In this document: positions 11,105 through 23,669 of the stretch, in pieces
Layout of the letters: each line of letters starts with the position of its first letter
Position numbering within the stretch: the first letter of the stretch is position 1
From: Mikania micrantha
Taxonomy: Eukaryota > Streptophyta > Magnoliopsida > Asterales > Asteraceae
NCBI GenBank assembly: GCA_009363875.1
Contig: CM018691.1
Location: forward strand, 39,689,253-39,753,252
DNA length: 64,000 bases
Reading direction: 5' to 3'
Position numbers and translations under genes: made by a program
The notes under the pieces: model-generated
What the model was told of the DNA's origin: nothing
The model's database searches: none
What the model saw: the letters and a program-made list of their open reading frames with translations, nothing else

Positions 11105-14100
11105 CACTTCAATCTACATTTGTTGACTTTTTTATGGTTAAATCAACTTCCACCATTTATTTAAAAATCGAATAACTTTTAAACGGTTAATCGTTTTTTA
11201 AAAAAAATTACACCATAAAATAGAGAATTTTATTATCTTTAATTTGAGTATAGTATTATTGTAGTTTGTTTCGATTTTTTTTACGTAGTCCGTGATTTTA
11301 ATGTTTGGTACGTGATTATTGGTACGTGATTATGCAGTTGTTCCTTTGATTATGCATGTTAAATGACCGTCTGTGATTTTTATATAACATGGTACGTGAT
11401 TTAGTGGTCCGTAATTATGGAGTTGGTATTAATTACGTGTGTTAAATTACGGACTGTAATTTTGAATCACGGTCTGTAATTATATATAGACGATATGGCC
11501 CTTACCCTGATGACACGTGTCAAAAGTCTGTGGCTTCCTACGCTTCTCACGTTAAAATCCTTTGTATTATAACCCTCCTCTCTCTATATATATATAGGGG
11601 ATGGTTCCATTGTTAACCCTCCCTTATTGCGATAACCCATTTTAACCCGGCATTTTTTGCCCGAATCTTTTTTTTTCATGGTTTTTGTTATACATAAATA
11701 GGGGTTTTCTTTTTTGTGTTTTTGCTAATTCATCAACGTTTAGAAATTGTTTACAAGTGTAAGTAAGTGTAAGTTCAATCGAGCAAGTTCAATCGAGTAG
11801 CTGAAAAAGCAAAAAGTCAACAAATCATTTTTAAATGAAATCCCAAACAAAGCCTAAACCAACTGAATACAATGACCGACATATGAGTGTGTGTACGCTT
11901 GAGGTTTGCTAGAATCTTTTTTCAGCTAGATGGAAAGCGTTCAAACGGGCACCGATCAAACAGAATCATGGGTATTGCTTACTGGAGAGGGTAATCTGAT
12001 AAAAGTGTAATCACTGTAATTCTAAAATGGATTTCTCAAAAATGTTTATTTTTTAGTTTGATATAAAGATGCAATTACGAAGGTCCAAACTTTTTTGTTT
12101 TGATGATTGTTATTACCTATTTATGCAATCTATGTCCTTTTAGAAAAATGTAACTCTTAACTTAAACCAATATAATCTTATCTTATTATTATAATAAACA
12201 AAAATCATTTTTAACATTTGTCATGTTTTTAAATCAATATTGCCATATGTCTTCAATTTTATCATTTAACTCAACTCTCTTTCGTATTAAATAATTTTAT
12301 TAACTATCTTATTAAATAACTAAAATATTAATGATAATTTTTACTTTTTTAATGTTTTAAATAAATTAAAAATCAATTTAAAAAAAACACATCAAAAAAG
12401 TTTCTAAAGTATTAATTTTTTCTAAAAATCAAATATTTTTAAAAACAAGAAATATATGTTACATCGGTATTTAGAATTTTCTTTTTTTACAAAATAAGTT
12501 TTCTAAAAAAACATTTTAAAAAAAATGAAATAAACTGTAATAAAGAGATTTTAAACAACATGATTTTTATAAACAAATAATATTTTTAACACGAAATGTT
12601 TAAAAAATAATTACTTTAAAAACGAAAAGTTAGAAAAATGATACGAAAAATTGCAGTTTTGGACATCTTGTTTAATTATATTTTTAAATTAAGTCACTTA
12701 CCTTTAATAATTAAAACATGGGCACTTTACCTTTTTGATTTTAAAACTAATTAATAGCTTTTAACGTTAACTAGTTTAAAAATGGGTACCTTACCTTTTT
12801 TATACATATATTAAAAAAGGAAGCAAACAAACAGTAACTTTTATTTATTTTGTTTTAACATATATATATATTGTTAGATATTTTAGTGTAATTGAGGTTA
12901 ATTATATCGATCAATATGAATTATGAAATTATTAAACAAGTTAGGTGTGAGGTGAACGATTGTTAAATATTTAATAAATTCAATGGGGGTTCCAAGGGGG
13001 CAACGCCCCCTTGGCAGGTGGTCCGGGGGCAGCGCCCACGGTTACCGGGGTCCAAGGGACAGAGCCCCGTCAATTTGTTTATTGGTTTTAACCGAAATTA
13101 GAATCAAATCACTTCTCGAATTCGGTTCGGTTTTTTGATAGGGAAAAAAATTGAAAAAACCGATTAAATCAAACCGAATAAATCGTTAACCGAACCAATG
13201 AACATATTTAGTTTAAAGGGCACAAAAGTAGCTTCTTATACTTTAAAAAAATTGATTCTTTGCACCCATTAAATAATCTGTTTATAAATACTTCTTTTTA
13301 GTTTTATCCGCCATACTAATTCTCATCTGAATGAATCTCTATGTATACGCATAAAAAATTTTATGCCCCCGTAAAAAATGGGTCAGGATGGAGGTCGGGT
13401 TTGTCCCTCCCTCGGGCCGCCCATGCCATGTACCGGCAACGGCGTTATACGAAATCAAATCGCCGATTAAAGTTGTAATTTGTCCAAGTGCAAAGTGGTG
13501 GCCAAAGCAGTGTTCAATGGGGAATAAGGTGTGCCCAGTGGTTCAGATTTGCCATCGAATAGTTATACTTCTTATCACAATGATTACGCAATCCCGGATA
13601 ACGTTTTGTGCAAGCTTTGCTCTTGCGATACTTTTAAATCCCAATTTGATATTACACAAAGTAGGGTTCACAGATTTGGTGAAGGAAGATGCCTATGGAA
13701 TATCCAAGGACACACGATCCAAGCCTTTTCAAGTGAAATTCTTTGCTCGTGAATAAGGGTAGTGGGCTGATGGACACCTACTAAATATTTGATGTCTGCA
13801 TGTGTAAACAGGAGATTAAACAACTTACCGCAAAACCATTTGGAAGTGGAATGGTTCGATTGATATTCTAGATTTCTTTTTTTCAGTGTTTTATGACAAA
13901 TGATATAAGAGCCAAGGTTAATTATATCGAGTTAGAGAGGGGAATGAATTGGGATTCAATCCAATTGCAAGGTTTCGATGGAGTTTGCGATAGAAGAGTT
14001 TGACGGAAAAAACGATTTAGGATTACAACGAATTGAAGATGAAGGTCATGCCGGTACGCCAATGTTTAGTTGATGCTTTACTGGAAAAGCCAAACATTAA

Positions 14101-14636
14101 CTGAAAAAGCACATATAGTTCTAGCGTTGTAACCTTGATGATCATATATTTTATATGTTGTAATATATAGTTAAGCGTCTCTATCCTAAGAAGAAGTTGT
14201 ATACATTTAATATGACTTCTAGAATGACACCTGAAGATCATATGGATGATTTTACCAAACTTTCGATCGATCAAATGTTAAGGATGAATATGGGCACAGT
14301 CTGTTTGTGAATGGTAGGACTGAACAAAGGAATTGAAATCTAACTCCAAGCTTACAAGGAGCTGTTATGTTTGCAATTCTGATATACATTCAAAGAAAGA
14401 TTGCTCGGAAAGAAAAAAGAAGGTTTGATTTTGGAAGGATGTTGGTTCGGATGCTCATTCTTATATCCCTTTAGATCAACCAACAACTTCTCTTCTATCA
14501 TTCCCTTTTAAAAGAAGTAAGAAAAAAAGATAAGAAATAAAAATATATAAAAATAAAATTCTGAAGGGAATTACTAGACTTTGTCTCATCATCTCTTTCA
14601 TCTGGATTGTTTATTCACAACAGTTTGGCCACGTTT
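11105..14636. other. AT-rich intergenic stretch with repeat debris
   Basis: No gene I can support. It holds degenerate repeats of TACGTGAT/CCGTAATTA type (11270-11500); a (TA)n run followed by AGGGGATGGTT (about 11582-11605) that resembles some plant Helitron 5' ends but without a matching 3' end; a long A/T-rich part (12000-12960); a GC-rich palindrome island (12984-13070); and a zone of CGGTT/AACCG inverted motifs (13085-13200). The 122-codon ORF at 13388-13756 matches nothing I know. Confidence 0.5.
12984..13070. repeat. GC-rich palindrome island
   Basis: In strongly AT-rich surroundings, a perfect 10-bp inverted repeat CCAAGGGGGC / GCCCCCTTGG (12992-13001 and 13005-13014, 3-nt spacer) is followed by two degraded versions (GGGGGCAGCGCCC and GGGGTCCAAGGGACAGAGCC). 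Similar units occur in plant dispersed repeats, but I cannot assign a family. Confidence 0.7.
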
Positions 14637-15494
14637 CAGGGCCGTCTCTGAGATATTAGGTGCCCTGTGCGAATGCTAAAAATGGGCCCTCCTAATTGAC
14701 GATAATTAAAACAACAGTAGAATCAATATAAACAATATTTTTTTTAGCAAAATGATGCATTTCAATGTTTCAAATAACTAAATAAAACGTGACGTACTTC
14801 TAACATTTTTTGATGCAAAGTTGTTTAAATCTTCATAATCCACATTATCTAGTATTTCATTCTCAATAATTATTATTGTCAATCCATTTAGTCTGTCTTG
14901 AAACATTATCGATCGTAAGTATGACTTTAACAACTTCAATTTTAAAAAGCTTATTTTTGCGGATGATACAGTTAGCATAATAGTCAACAAGATTCTATAT
15001 ACAATTGATGCATTTGGAAAACAATCGGCTCGCTTTATATATTTTAAAACATCAACCGAGTTTAGAATCTCACTAGGTAATAAAGTATCAAACAAGTTTA
15101 ACTCAATATTAAGCTCATAACCATCAATATGATCTTTCATCATACTTCAAAGCATCCTCAAGAATAATACAACATGGACAATGATTGTCTTCCAATTCCT
15201 TCATTTAGGAAATAAAAATCCAAATAATTTTTCATACTTTTTTGTATTGTTCAAATCTTGTTTAAAGTGAATCAATTGCTTGATCAACAATAAATAAAAA
15301 ACCCACTTTGGTTTTTGGTAATTAGTTTTTAATTAGGTTAAATATATTTAAGAATTGGATCATAAATTATACGTGATTGTTGTAAAATAAATTGAGATAT
15401 ATATAATATATAAAATTTTTAAAAAAATTTAGGGCCTCCTAAAATTATGGTCCCTGTACGGTCGCACCTCCTGCAAATGCTCTAAGACCCCCTT
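14637..15494 (-). mobile_element. hAT-superfamily DNA transposon relic
   Basis: Begins CAGGGCCGTCTCTGAG, a typical hAT terminus, and ends near CTCTAAGACCCCC, a degraded inverted copy. The interior near the ends reads GGTGCCCTGTGCGAATGC and, at the far side, GGTCGCACCTCCTGCAAATGC, again roughly inverted. A transposase remnant lies inside on the minus strand. I could not find a clean 8-bp target duplication. Confidence 0.7.
14778..15143 (-). pseudogene. hAT transposase, C-terminal dimerisation region (relic)
   Basis: A 121-codon open stretch shows the hAT C-terminal pattern: PNASIVYRILLTIMLTVSSA, then SFLKLKLLKSYLRSIM, then QDRLNGL and a final Ile/Glu-rich part ending in an FASK-type motif. 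In active family members this region dimerises the transposase and contributes to the RNase H-like fold; the strong SxxxRSFSKLK-type signature is partly eroded here. The N-terminal zinc finger and catalytic Asp regions cannot be read, so this is a non-functional fragment. Confidence 0.75.
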
Positions 15495-17192
15495 TTTGGT
15501 TTCATGATGTGTTTTCTTTTCCTTCTTTAATATACGGTTGGTTGGATTTGCAATTTTCAAACTATAATAAATGATTTCGTTTGTGGTTGATACCGAAAGC
15601 AGGCCGTATAGTACCTGACGGTTGTAAGATTAAGTTGTATTTTTTAACTATTTCATATATATGTTAATATACCAACATGAAAAGGTTATCTTTTAAAACA
15701 ACCATTAAAAGGTTTTTATCTTTTAAAAACTCTATATAAGTAGATTATTAATTGTTTAATAGTTAGACTTTTTGTATTTTTTTAAACAATTTTAAGCATA
15801 AAATACGATAAACCTTTATTAATGGTAACTTAATACTATGCGTTCAGTTTAAAAAAAAAAAACTTGTTTTTTCTGCGCCTTACGCATAGACTACGGTCAC
15901 GGCTTATGCGCCTTGAGTATGTCTTGTACCTTTGACAACTATGCCTCCAGCAACAAACACAGGCGCTGCAAAAAGAGCTCTGTAATGCAGTTTCAGAGAT
16001 TTTGTGATGAATCCATTTGATTTTATTGTATATTATGTGAGTCAAAAGGAATCATAGGAACTTACATAATTTTCAGAATTTTTGAGTCCTGGATAATAAA
16101 CCTTGACTTTTACAAGTCAAAGATCTAGATTTGATTTACTTCAAATTGGGTCTCCGAATTCTCAGAATAATCCTTTTAAGCTGTGATTTTTGAGGAGGAG
16201 ATAAGATGTGAGACTTGATTTCAAGATGGTTGGATGATGATTCTTGGAAGCAGAAGAATCAAAATTGAAACAGAAGTATGGTTTTTGTGATGGCTGTTAA
16301 TTTTTAGATGCCAGAGAATAGAAACTAACTATTCCTGATTTGAGTTTGCTACCTGAACACGTTTTGCATCGATATCTAAGCAGCTGGGAGCTGGTTTGCC
16401 CAGTTCGTGCGAAGGGAGCTTGCTTCGTAAGAAGGTGCCGGCTTCGTATAAGAATCCATACGAAGGAGCTTGCTTCGTACGACGGGCTTAACTCGTAGAG
16501 GAAGCCATATGAATGAATCTGGTTCGTACTAGACATTCTGCATCTTATGTCCGTTGTAGTTTCCAATTGGCTTTTAGTTAAATCTTTCGAATTATATATA
16601 ATTCACGTATTTTTGTGATTTGTTTTAAAAAATTTTCACTCTTAATTTGAGGGTTCTTATAATTTATCTTTCACTATAACAACCTTAGTAGAATCAAATA
16701 TAAAATTAATACAAATGGTCCTAACCTCGATCTATTTATGAGTTATCATAATTTCCTATACAACAAAAGTCATCACTTATTTTAGGTTGATCAATTACCA
16801 CTTATGGTTGAGATGTGTCAACAAATTTGACGATCCATATAACTTTTGGTTCTGAAAATTTTTTGGATTGAACCATACAAGTCTTAGTAGTAATTGCTGC
16901 TGCAACAGATGGTGCATTCGCCGTAACAACTTTTACTGTGAATTTCTCTCTTCTATTTATTTGGAATTATTTCACTTTGAAAGAGGGTGTAGTGTTAGTA
17001 ACAACGAACAACTGGTGGAACAGTGGTTCCTTTCGATTTATTAGTTGAAATTGAAGTTATTACAGCTGTCTTATCCATAGTAAGATGCAACTTTCACATC
17101 TGCTATATTCTTTAAACCCTTTACCCTTCCTGTTGCTTCTTGATTTCCTCACATTTTAAAATTTTGATTTTTCTTGATAAAATTGATTATAC
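15495..17192. other. Intergenic stretch, unassigned repeats
   Basis: No gene seen. It contains A/T-rich sequence, a segment with inverted CGCCTTACGCATAG / CTTATGCGCCTT motifs (about 15875-15925), and a cluster of TTCGTA motifs at 16385-16530 (listed separately). Its right end grades into a copia gag relic. Confidence 0.4.
16385..16530. repeat. Cluster of short near-palindromes around TTCGTACGAA
   Basis: Within about 145 bp there are several TTCGT(A/G)NGAAG-like units in both orientations (TTCGTGCGAAG, CTTCGTAAGAAG, CATACGAAGG, GCTTCGTACGAC, GGTTCGTAC). Its organisation resembles the U3 clusters of the LTRs elsewhere in the window, but no LTR edges are visible here. Confidence 0.5.
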
Positions 17193-17237
17193 AAAGTAGT
17201 TGATGGCATGGTGGCTTAGTTTTCCACAAATGATGCA
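17193..17237 (-). pseudogene. Relic copia gag zinc knuckle
   Basis: The minus strand reads CIICGKLSHHAINY, a C-x2-C-x4-H-x4-(C to Y) retroviral-type knuckle with its last Cys lost. With the coiled-coil gag-like fragment at 23069-23290 on the same strand, it probably belonged to one old copia gag that element E split. Surrounding frames are full of stops. Confidence 0.35.
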
Positions 17238-17315
17238 TTCATGAAAGTTGGAGTTCAGATTTAATAACAAACAATTTCTCACTTTTGTTTAGTTCATTAG
17301 AGGAGAATCCACATT

Positions 17316-17320
17316 TTGAT
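17316..17320. repeat. Target-site duplication of element E (left), TTGAT
   Basis: TTGAT immediately precedes the LTR start TGTTGCCC and is repeated at 22942-22946 after the right LTR, proving a single clean insertion event. Confidence 0.9.
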
Positions 17321-17587
17321 TGTTGCCCAAAAAATAAGAACAGGAAGAAAAATAGAGAGAAAAGATGTTTCTCAAATTGATTGAAATTGATATTGATTTC
17401 ATTCATATGATCGACATATATACATACATATACGGTTCAAGTATGTTGACCAGATCCTAATTGGGTATTAGGAAATTACAAGATCAACCCTTCTAATTTA
17501 CATAATTACAAATTAATCTAAAACATAACTTTGACATAATGACTAATATAACCCTAGACTTATACATGAGAGTGATTAATGCTAACA
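17321..17587 (-). repeat. 3' LTR of element E
   Basis: 267 bp, from TGTTGCCCA to GCTAACA. It matches 22675-22941 except for one base. The coding stop of gag-pol lies about 10 bp to its right. Confidence 0.93.
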
Positions 17588-17596
17588 TTCACCCCC

Positions 17597-20500
17597 TTAA
17601 TCACGAACATGGAGATCTTGAACACCGAGCAATTCTCGCATTGTAGTAAACTTGATTCTTGCCAATGCCTTTGTTAAGATATCCGCTCTTTGAAGTTCTC
17701 CACTAATGTGTTCAACAATGATGTGTTCATTATCAACACATTCCCTAATGAAGTGATAACGTATGTCAATATGTTTGCTTCTTCCATGAAACACCGGATT
17801 CTTCATCAAAGCAATAGCTGATATGTTGTCAACGTATAACATGATCTTTTCTTCTTTCCAACCGGTGAGTTCACTAAGTAGTCTCTTTAGCCATAATGCC
17901 TGACATGCGGCAGCTGTTGCAGCCATGAATTCTGACTCGCAAGAAGATAGTGCCACAGTTTGTTGCTTTTGAGTACTCCAAGTTATAGGTGAGTTCCCAA
18001 AGTAGAATACTATTCCAGTAGTACCTTTTCCTTCTTCAGTGTTAGCTCCATAGCTACTATCACTATAGCCGGTTAACTTGCATCCTCCGTTTCTTTTATA
18101 AGTTATACCAAAGTCTTTAGTACCTTTAATATAACGAAGGATTTGATGAATGGCTTTCATGTGATGCTCTTTAGGTTCTTGCATAAACCTACTGAGCAAG
18201 CCAACCGAGTAACATAAGTCCGGTCTGGTATGAAGTAGATACCTCAAACAACCAATCAGACTTCTATATTCAGTTGCATCAACCACTTTTCCATCTCCGG
18301 TTTTAGTCAATAGAGTACCGGGATTCATTGGAATTTTGGTCTCATTACTATCTATCATTCCTGCATTCTTTAACATCTTAGTGATATACCCAGATTGTTT
18401 AATAGATATGTCACCCCCTGTTTGGATGACTTCTATACCAAGTTAGTAAGATAGCAACCCTAAATCACTCATCTCAAACTTCTCTTCCATTTGAGATTTA
18501 AACAGTTCTATTTCTTTCTTCGGAGTTCCAGTTATTATGAGATCATCTACATAAACTCCAACAATCAAAGTAGAAGTCTTACTTCTCTTTGTATAAACTG
18601 CTTGTTCTAACGTGCATTTCTTAAAACCAAGTGATTTTAGACTGTGATCAAGTTTCACATTCCATGCACGTGGTGCTTGTCTAAGTCCATACAAGGCTTT
18701 AGAAAGTTTGTAAACCTTTCCTTCATCGTGTGTTTTCACAAACCCTTCAGGTTGCGAAACATAGACTTCTTCTTTAAGTTCGCCATGTAAGAAAGCAGAT
18801 TTTACATCAAGGTGATGTACTTCCCATCCACTATGGGCTGCTAGAGCTAAAAGGAGATGAACTGTTTCTATGCGAGCTACAGGAGCAAAGACCTCATCAA
18901 AGTCTATACCATGTTGTTGTACATAGCCTTTTGCTACCAAACGAGCCTTATGCTTTATGATTGTTCCACTCGCATCTCTTTTAGTCTTAAATACCCACTT
19001 TAGACCTATTGCTTTATGGCCATCGGGTAGCTTGGTCAATTTCCAAGTATTATTCTTATTAATTGAATCTATTTCAGCTTGCATAGCTTCAATCCATTTC
19101 TTATCTATAGCTGCCTCTTCATAGTTATGAGGTTCTTCCTCAGCCAAATACAACTCATTACATTCAACTTCAGGAAATCTTTCATATACTTCATTTAGAA
19201 CTTTAAAACCTCTTACTGGTACATGATCATAAAGTTTTCCTGAGTCCGATGAAGTTGATGCATGTCCAACAGGTTCTGTTGAATCAGGTTCATAGGCATA
19301 TGTTGGAGGTGTGACTGGTGTAAATGGTGAAGCGGGAGTTATAGGATCTTGATATCCTTGATCATCATTTCCCGTAAGATATTCTGTAGTCACAGGGATT
19401 GTTTCACTTTGAGAAGTTTTATTTAAGTTGTAATCAATAGTGAAATCTATCCATTCAGGTTCTTCTCCTCCAACCTCACTCATGTAGTCTTTCCAGTTCC
19501 ATGAGTCTTTTTCTAGAAATTTGACATCTCTACTGATGCAAATTCGTTTAGCTATTGGATCAAATAGTTTATAAGCTTTTGATCCTTCCTCAACACCTAA
19601 GTATACCATTTTAACACTTCTATCATCTAGCTTTGTAAGATGATTTGATGGTACCTTAGCATATGCTATACACCCAAAGACCTTTAGATGTCTTAGATCG
19701 GGTTTTCTACCTTTTAGTGCTTCAAAAGGTGTAGCATCTTTTAGTGCTTTAGTTGGAATTCGATTTAGCACATATATGGTATGCCTCACAGCTTCTCCCC
19801 AAAAGTTTTGAGGTAATGTCATAGCTTTCATTATGCTACGTGTAGTAGACAACATAGTTCTGTTTCTACGTTCAACCACACCATTTTGTTGTGGTGAATA
19901 TGGTGCTGTAAGTTGTCTGGCTATACCATTTTCTTTACAGAATTGAGTGAATTCATTAGATGTGAATTCACCTCCTCTATCAGTTCTCAGCATTTTTAAC
20001 TTGGTTCCAACCTCATTTTCCACCTTTTGTTTGAATTCTCTAAAGATTTCAAAAGCTTGATCTTTAGAGCTTAAGAAATATACCCACATGTATCGAGTAC
20101 AATCATCCACTAGTAGGAAGATATATTTCTTACCAGAGTGTGTAGGTGGAGATATAGGACCACACAAGTCTCCATAAATCAAGTCCAAAGGTTTAAGGGA
20201 TTTGAACTTAGCTTGATTAGGGAATGGAGCCCTAATGTGTTTCCCTAAGAGGCATGCATCACAAATTTGACTAGCATGACTTATACGAGGAATTCCTTGA
20301 ACCAATTTCTTATGAGTCATTGATTTTAAAGCATCAAAATTCAAATGACCTAGACGAGCATGCCATAACCATGCTTCCTCGTCTAATTTAGACAATAGAC
20401 AAATAGGTGTACCCATTTTGAGGTTAATACTATAAAGTCTATTCTTTGAACGTGTGACTTTCATAAGCAACTTTTGATTATGATCATATAAAAATAAACA

Positions 20501-21836
20501 GTCACGTTCTAATAGAACTTTACATCCGTTTTCTGTCAATTGCCCAAGGCTGAGTAGATTGCTTTTTAACTTTGGAATGTAGTAAACATTAGATACAATC
20601 TTTTGTTCCTTATTCTTACATTCCAACAAGATTGAGCCTTTTCCTTTAATTTCTACATATGACCCATCACCGAAACGAACACGTCCAGCGGCACTTTCAT
20701 CTAACTCAGTAAAGTGTTCTTTGTTACCAGTCATATGGTTACTAGCACCATTGTCCAAATACCATAGACTCTCGTCGGTTGATGTATATAAACTGGGTTG
20801 GATTTCTCTTTCATTAAGAAAAATCTCTTGATGGCTTTCTTGTTCATTCAGAACTGCCATTAAAAGTGTAGGCTCTTCATCCTCTTCCACTAAATGTGAT
20901 TGTTCATGTGCCTGATCATTTTGACGACATGAAGTGGAATAATGACCGTGTTTCTTACATTTGAAACACCTAACCTTGCTTAGGTTCTTATAATTTTTCT
21001 TAGGTTTAGTATAGTGGGAATTTTGTGAGGACGTTTCCTCTTTATATTCTTGTTTCCCCTTCCCGTCACGCCAATCTTTACGTGATGAGTTAAACCTTTT
21101 AGGTCCACGGTTTCCAAAATTTTTCCCATGACTTTCATTATTGTCATGTCTCGTGAACATTAGTTTCTCTTGAACATCCTTTTGATTTCCTCTTCTAGAC
21201 TTAATTCTTTCCTCAAACGTTTTAAGTCTGCCAATTGCATCATCTACCGTGATGGTGTCTAGATTCGAGAATTGCTCAATTGAGGCAACTATATGTAAGA
21301 ATCTATCTGGCAAAGAGGTCAAGAGTTTTCTAACTAGTGTGGGTTGATCAATTTTTTGCACCACAACTAGTTGCTTTGCTAACAACACTTGTTAGTCTTG
21401 TTGTGAAAGAATCAATGTTTTCATCATCTTTCATTTGCAAATTGTCAAATTCAGACTTGATGCTTTGTAAGCGTGCTTGTTGTACTTGAGTAGTACCAAC
21501 ATGTCTGATTCTAAGTGTTTCCCACACTTCTTTTGCAGTTTTACAATCTGCCACTTGCAGAATTAACTCTTCAGATAGAGTTTGACTAATATAGGCAATT
21601 GCACATTTGTCCTTTTTGACATCTGCAATTGTTGCAAGAGTGGGCTCTATTGTTTCCCAAAGACCATTCGCATCTAGCATGATCTTTATTCTAATTGCCC
21701 AAGTTGTGTAATTTGTAGACTTTAACATAGGGCATTGAAAATTTGAAAGGGATGAACCCAAAAAACTCATTTCTTTATGAGTCACAACGGTACTCGTTTC
21801 TTTTGGTATTTCTGACATAGTCAACCAAACAAACAA
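17597..21836 (-). pseudogene. gag-pol polyprotein of element E, disrupted
   Basis: A Ty1/copia polyprotein read leftwards. The 162-codon gag start (MSEIPKE at 21818, or a Met six codons upstream) is a UBN2/copia-type gag. A zinc knuckle CFKCKKHGHYSTSC follows, then protease with DNGAS in place of the usual DSGA, a pre-integrase HARLGH domain, and integrase with D (YGDLCGP), D (RTDRGGEF) and E (NGVVERRNR). RT has YVDD and RNase H has SSCESEF and HIDIRYHFIRE. Breaks: one extra A in an A-run at about 21350 shifts frame between gag and the knuckle; TAA replaces a Tyr codon in SYYLGIEV at about 18443. Downstream of that stop the frame continues unbroken to 17597. All catalytic residues I can see are otherwise kept. 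Confidence 0.92.
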
Positions 21837-22149
21837 AATAGTATAAACTATACAGGTTTATTTTTACCTTTTAAAAAAAACTTGGTTTCCTTTTTTTTTA
21901 AGAAAAAAATTCTTTGAATTAAAGAATAACTAAAAATGCTATTGTAATGCAATTTAACCGAATAAAATTATGAAAAAATTGTACCTGTACCTTTTTTTGT
22001 TTTTGGTCGTGGAAGGAAAAAGAAACAAAAATGCTGCACCACACAACAACTCAAAATAATCCTCTTCCTTCTTGAATTTCTAGAACAGAGACAAATTATG
22101 TGCTAACAATAGGAAGCCGATGATCTTCAGAATACAATCACAAGTGTGA

Positions 22150-22610
22150 GATTTGATTTGCTGTTCAATTTCTCAAACAATTCATAATAAAGGACAAGTG
22201 CCTTTAGAATCCAAATCTCAAGTAAATTAGATTTGCTGTCGAAAAATTAAAACAATCCCGTGAAGGCCAAAGTGCCCTTGGAATCTGAAATCGAGTCTGA
22301 AAACCTTCCGATTTGCTGTTGATTAAATTCAAACAATTCCTTTAAAGGCCAATGATGCCTACGGAATTCAAATCAAGTTCCAAAACAAATTTCTGATTTG
22401 CTGTTGATTATTATCAAGCGATCCCGTCTTAGACCAATAGGGTATGCGGAATCCAAATCGTGTTTGAACTTATGGAAACGATTTGCTGTTGAGAATCAAT
22501 AAACTATTCCAACAAGGTTGACGCCAATGGAATCCAAATCAGAGAACGTGATTTGCTGTTTTTGATTTCTTCAAACGATTCCAAGATGGAATCCAAATCG
22601 TAAATCGTAA
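22150..22610 (-). repeat. Degenerate tandem leader repeats of element E
   Basis: Five to six imperfect units of about 75-90 bp, each holding GGAATCCAAATC followed by GATTTGCTGTT, lie in the untranslated leader between primer site and gag. The ATCCAAATC and GATTTG pieces are partly complementary, so each unit could fold as a hairpin in the RNA. Confidence 0.7.
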
Positions 22611-22656
22611 TCGGCAATTAGATTGCAATTCAATCTTCAATTGAGAATCAACGATG

Positions 22657-22671
22657 GTGGCTCTGATGCCA
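22657..22671 (-). other. Primer binding site of element E (initiator-Met-like)
   Basis: The minus strand reads TGGCATCAGAGCC three bases inside the 5' LTR. It differs by one base from the usual plant initiator-Met complement TGGTATCAGAGCC. Confidence 0.85.
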
Positions 22672-22674
22672 AAT

Positions 22675-22941
22675 TGTTGCCCAGAAAATAAGAACAGGAA
22701 GAAAAATAGAGAGAAAAGATGTTTCTCAAATTGATTGAAATTGATATTGATTTCATTCATATGATCGACATATATACATACATATACGGTTCAAGTATGT
22801 TGACCAGATCCTAATTGGGTATTAGGAAATTACAAGATCAACCCTTCTAATTTACATAATTACAAATTAATCTAAAACATAACTTTGACATAATGACTAA
22901 TATAACCCTAGACTTATACATGAGAGTGATTAATGCTAACA
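22675..22941 (-). repeat. 5' LTR of element E
   Basis: 267-bp partner of 17321-17587, followed by the second TTGAT duplication at 22942-22946. Confidence 0.93.
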
Positions 22942-23068
22942 TTGATTAGAAATAGATTCACATGAACAAATCTTCTTTGGTTTAAAGATGGTGACTTAAT
23001 CACTTGCTGTTTCATTGCATGAGAGTCAACCCCAGTAGTAGTTTATAGTTAATTTAAGAATCTAAAAG

Positions 23069-23290
23069 CTATTGAAGGCTTTTAGACGCCTCGTCAAACT
23101 TCTCAAAATGAACCTTTGACTCAGCTAACTCAGCTGTAGTTGCTTTCAACTTGACTAAGAGATCATCAATTTGAATTTCAATATTTGTTTGCTCATGCTT
23201 TAAAAGTGAGATTTCTTTCATCAAAAAATGAAGTTTGTCAATGTAAGAATTCTTGGTTTTCTTAAATTCTCTCTTGTCTTGTTTTAACAA
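23069..23290 (-). pseudogene. Copia-type gag/coiled-coil fragment (relic)
   Basis: A 73-codon open stretch rich in Lys, Glu and Leu with heptad spacing (SLLKHEQTNIEIQIDDLLVK). Such coiled-coil segments precede the zinc knuckle in gag regions of some large plant copia elements, so I read it as a relic gag piece split from the knuckle at 17193-17237 by element E. No complete frame remains on either side. Confidence 0.4.
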
Positions 23291-23669
23291 CTCAAGTTAT
23301 CAATCAATTTTTGATTGTATATTCTTTACACAGTTAGCTTATAAATACATGTTTAAGTGCATGAATTATGAGCTACTTGAGATGATGATGAAGATGATGC
23401 ATCATGATGAATTGCCATAGAGGCATGATTGATTGGAGCATGATCTTCGGCTTAGTGACTCTAGTCATAAAAACATTCACTTTGGTAGCAACTATATTAT
23501 TGTTTAAATCGCTACATTAGTGAATGGGAATTTGTCTCATGATTCAATAATTACTTGAATCAGCTTGGCTTGAGCATGACTAATAGTGAAGGTATCAAAG
23601 AGGCAATAAAGCTAGGTTGAAATTCTCACAAGACCTTCTTGTTTCAAATTGTCTCTCTCACATTACAAC
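23291..23669. other. Unassigned stretch, probably part of relic X's LTR
   Basis: No ORF of note. Because the MITE at 23670-24144 splits sequence that continues to the LTR start of relic X near 24291, this stretch is probably the distal part of that LTR. I could not find its far end. Confidence 0.35.

Larger units (their letters stand above)
17321..22941 (-). mobile_element. Complete Ty1/copia retrotransposon, element E
   Basis: 5,621 bp with equal 267-bp LTRs, TTGAT target duplications, a primer site next to the right LTR and a copia-order polyprotein (gag, PR, INT, RT, RH) on the minus strand. The LTRs differ at one position that I can see (A or G after TGTTGCCCA). The clade within copia is not assigned. 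The coding region carries one frameshift and one nonsense codon, so this copy is recent but defective. Confidence 0.95.

Noticed and set aside
11582..11605. Helitron 5' terminus
   Set aside because: Only a TA run with AGGGGATGGTT; no CTRR end with hairpin and no Rep/helicase found.
13388..13756. 122-codon ORF (and an overlapping 73-codon frame) as a host gene
   Set aside because: No recognisable domain, surrounded by decayed repeats; length is compatible with chance.
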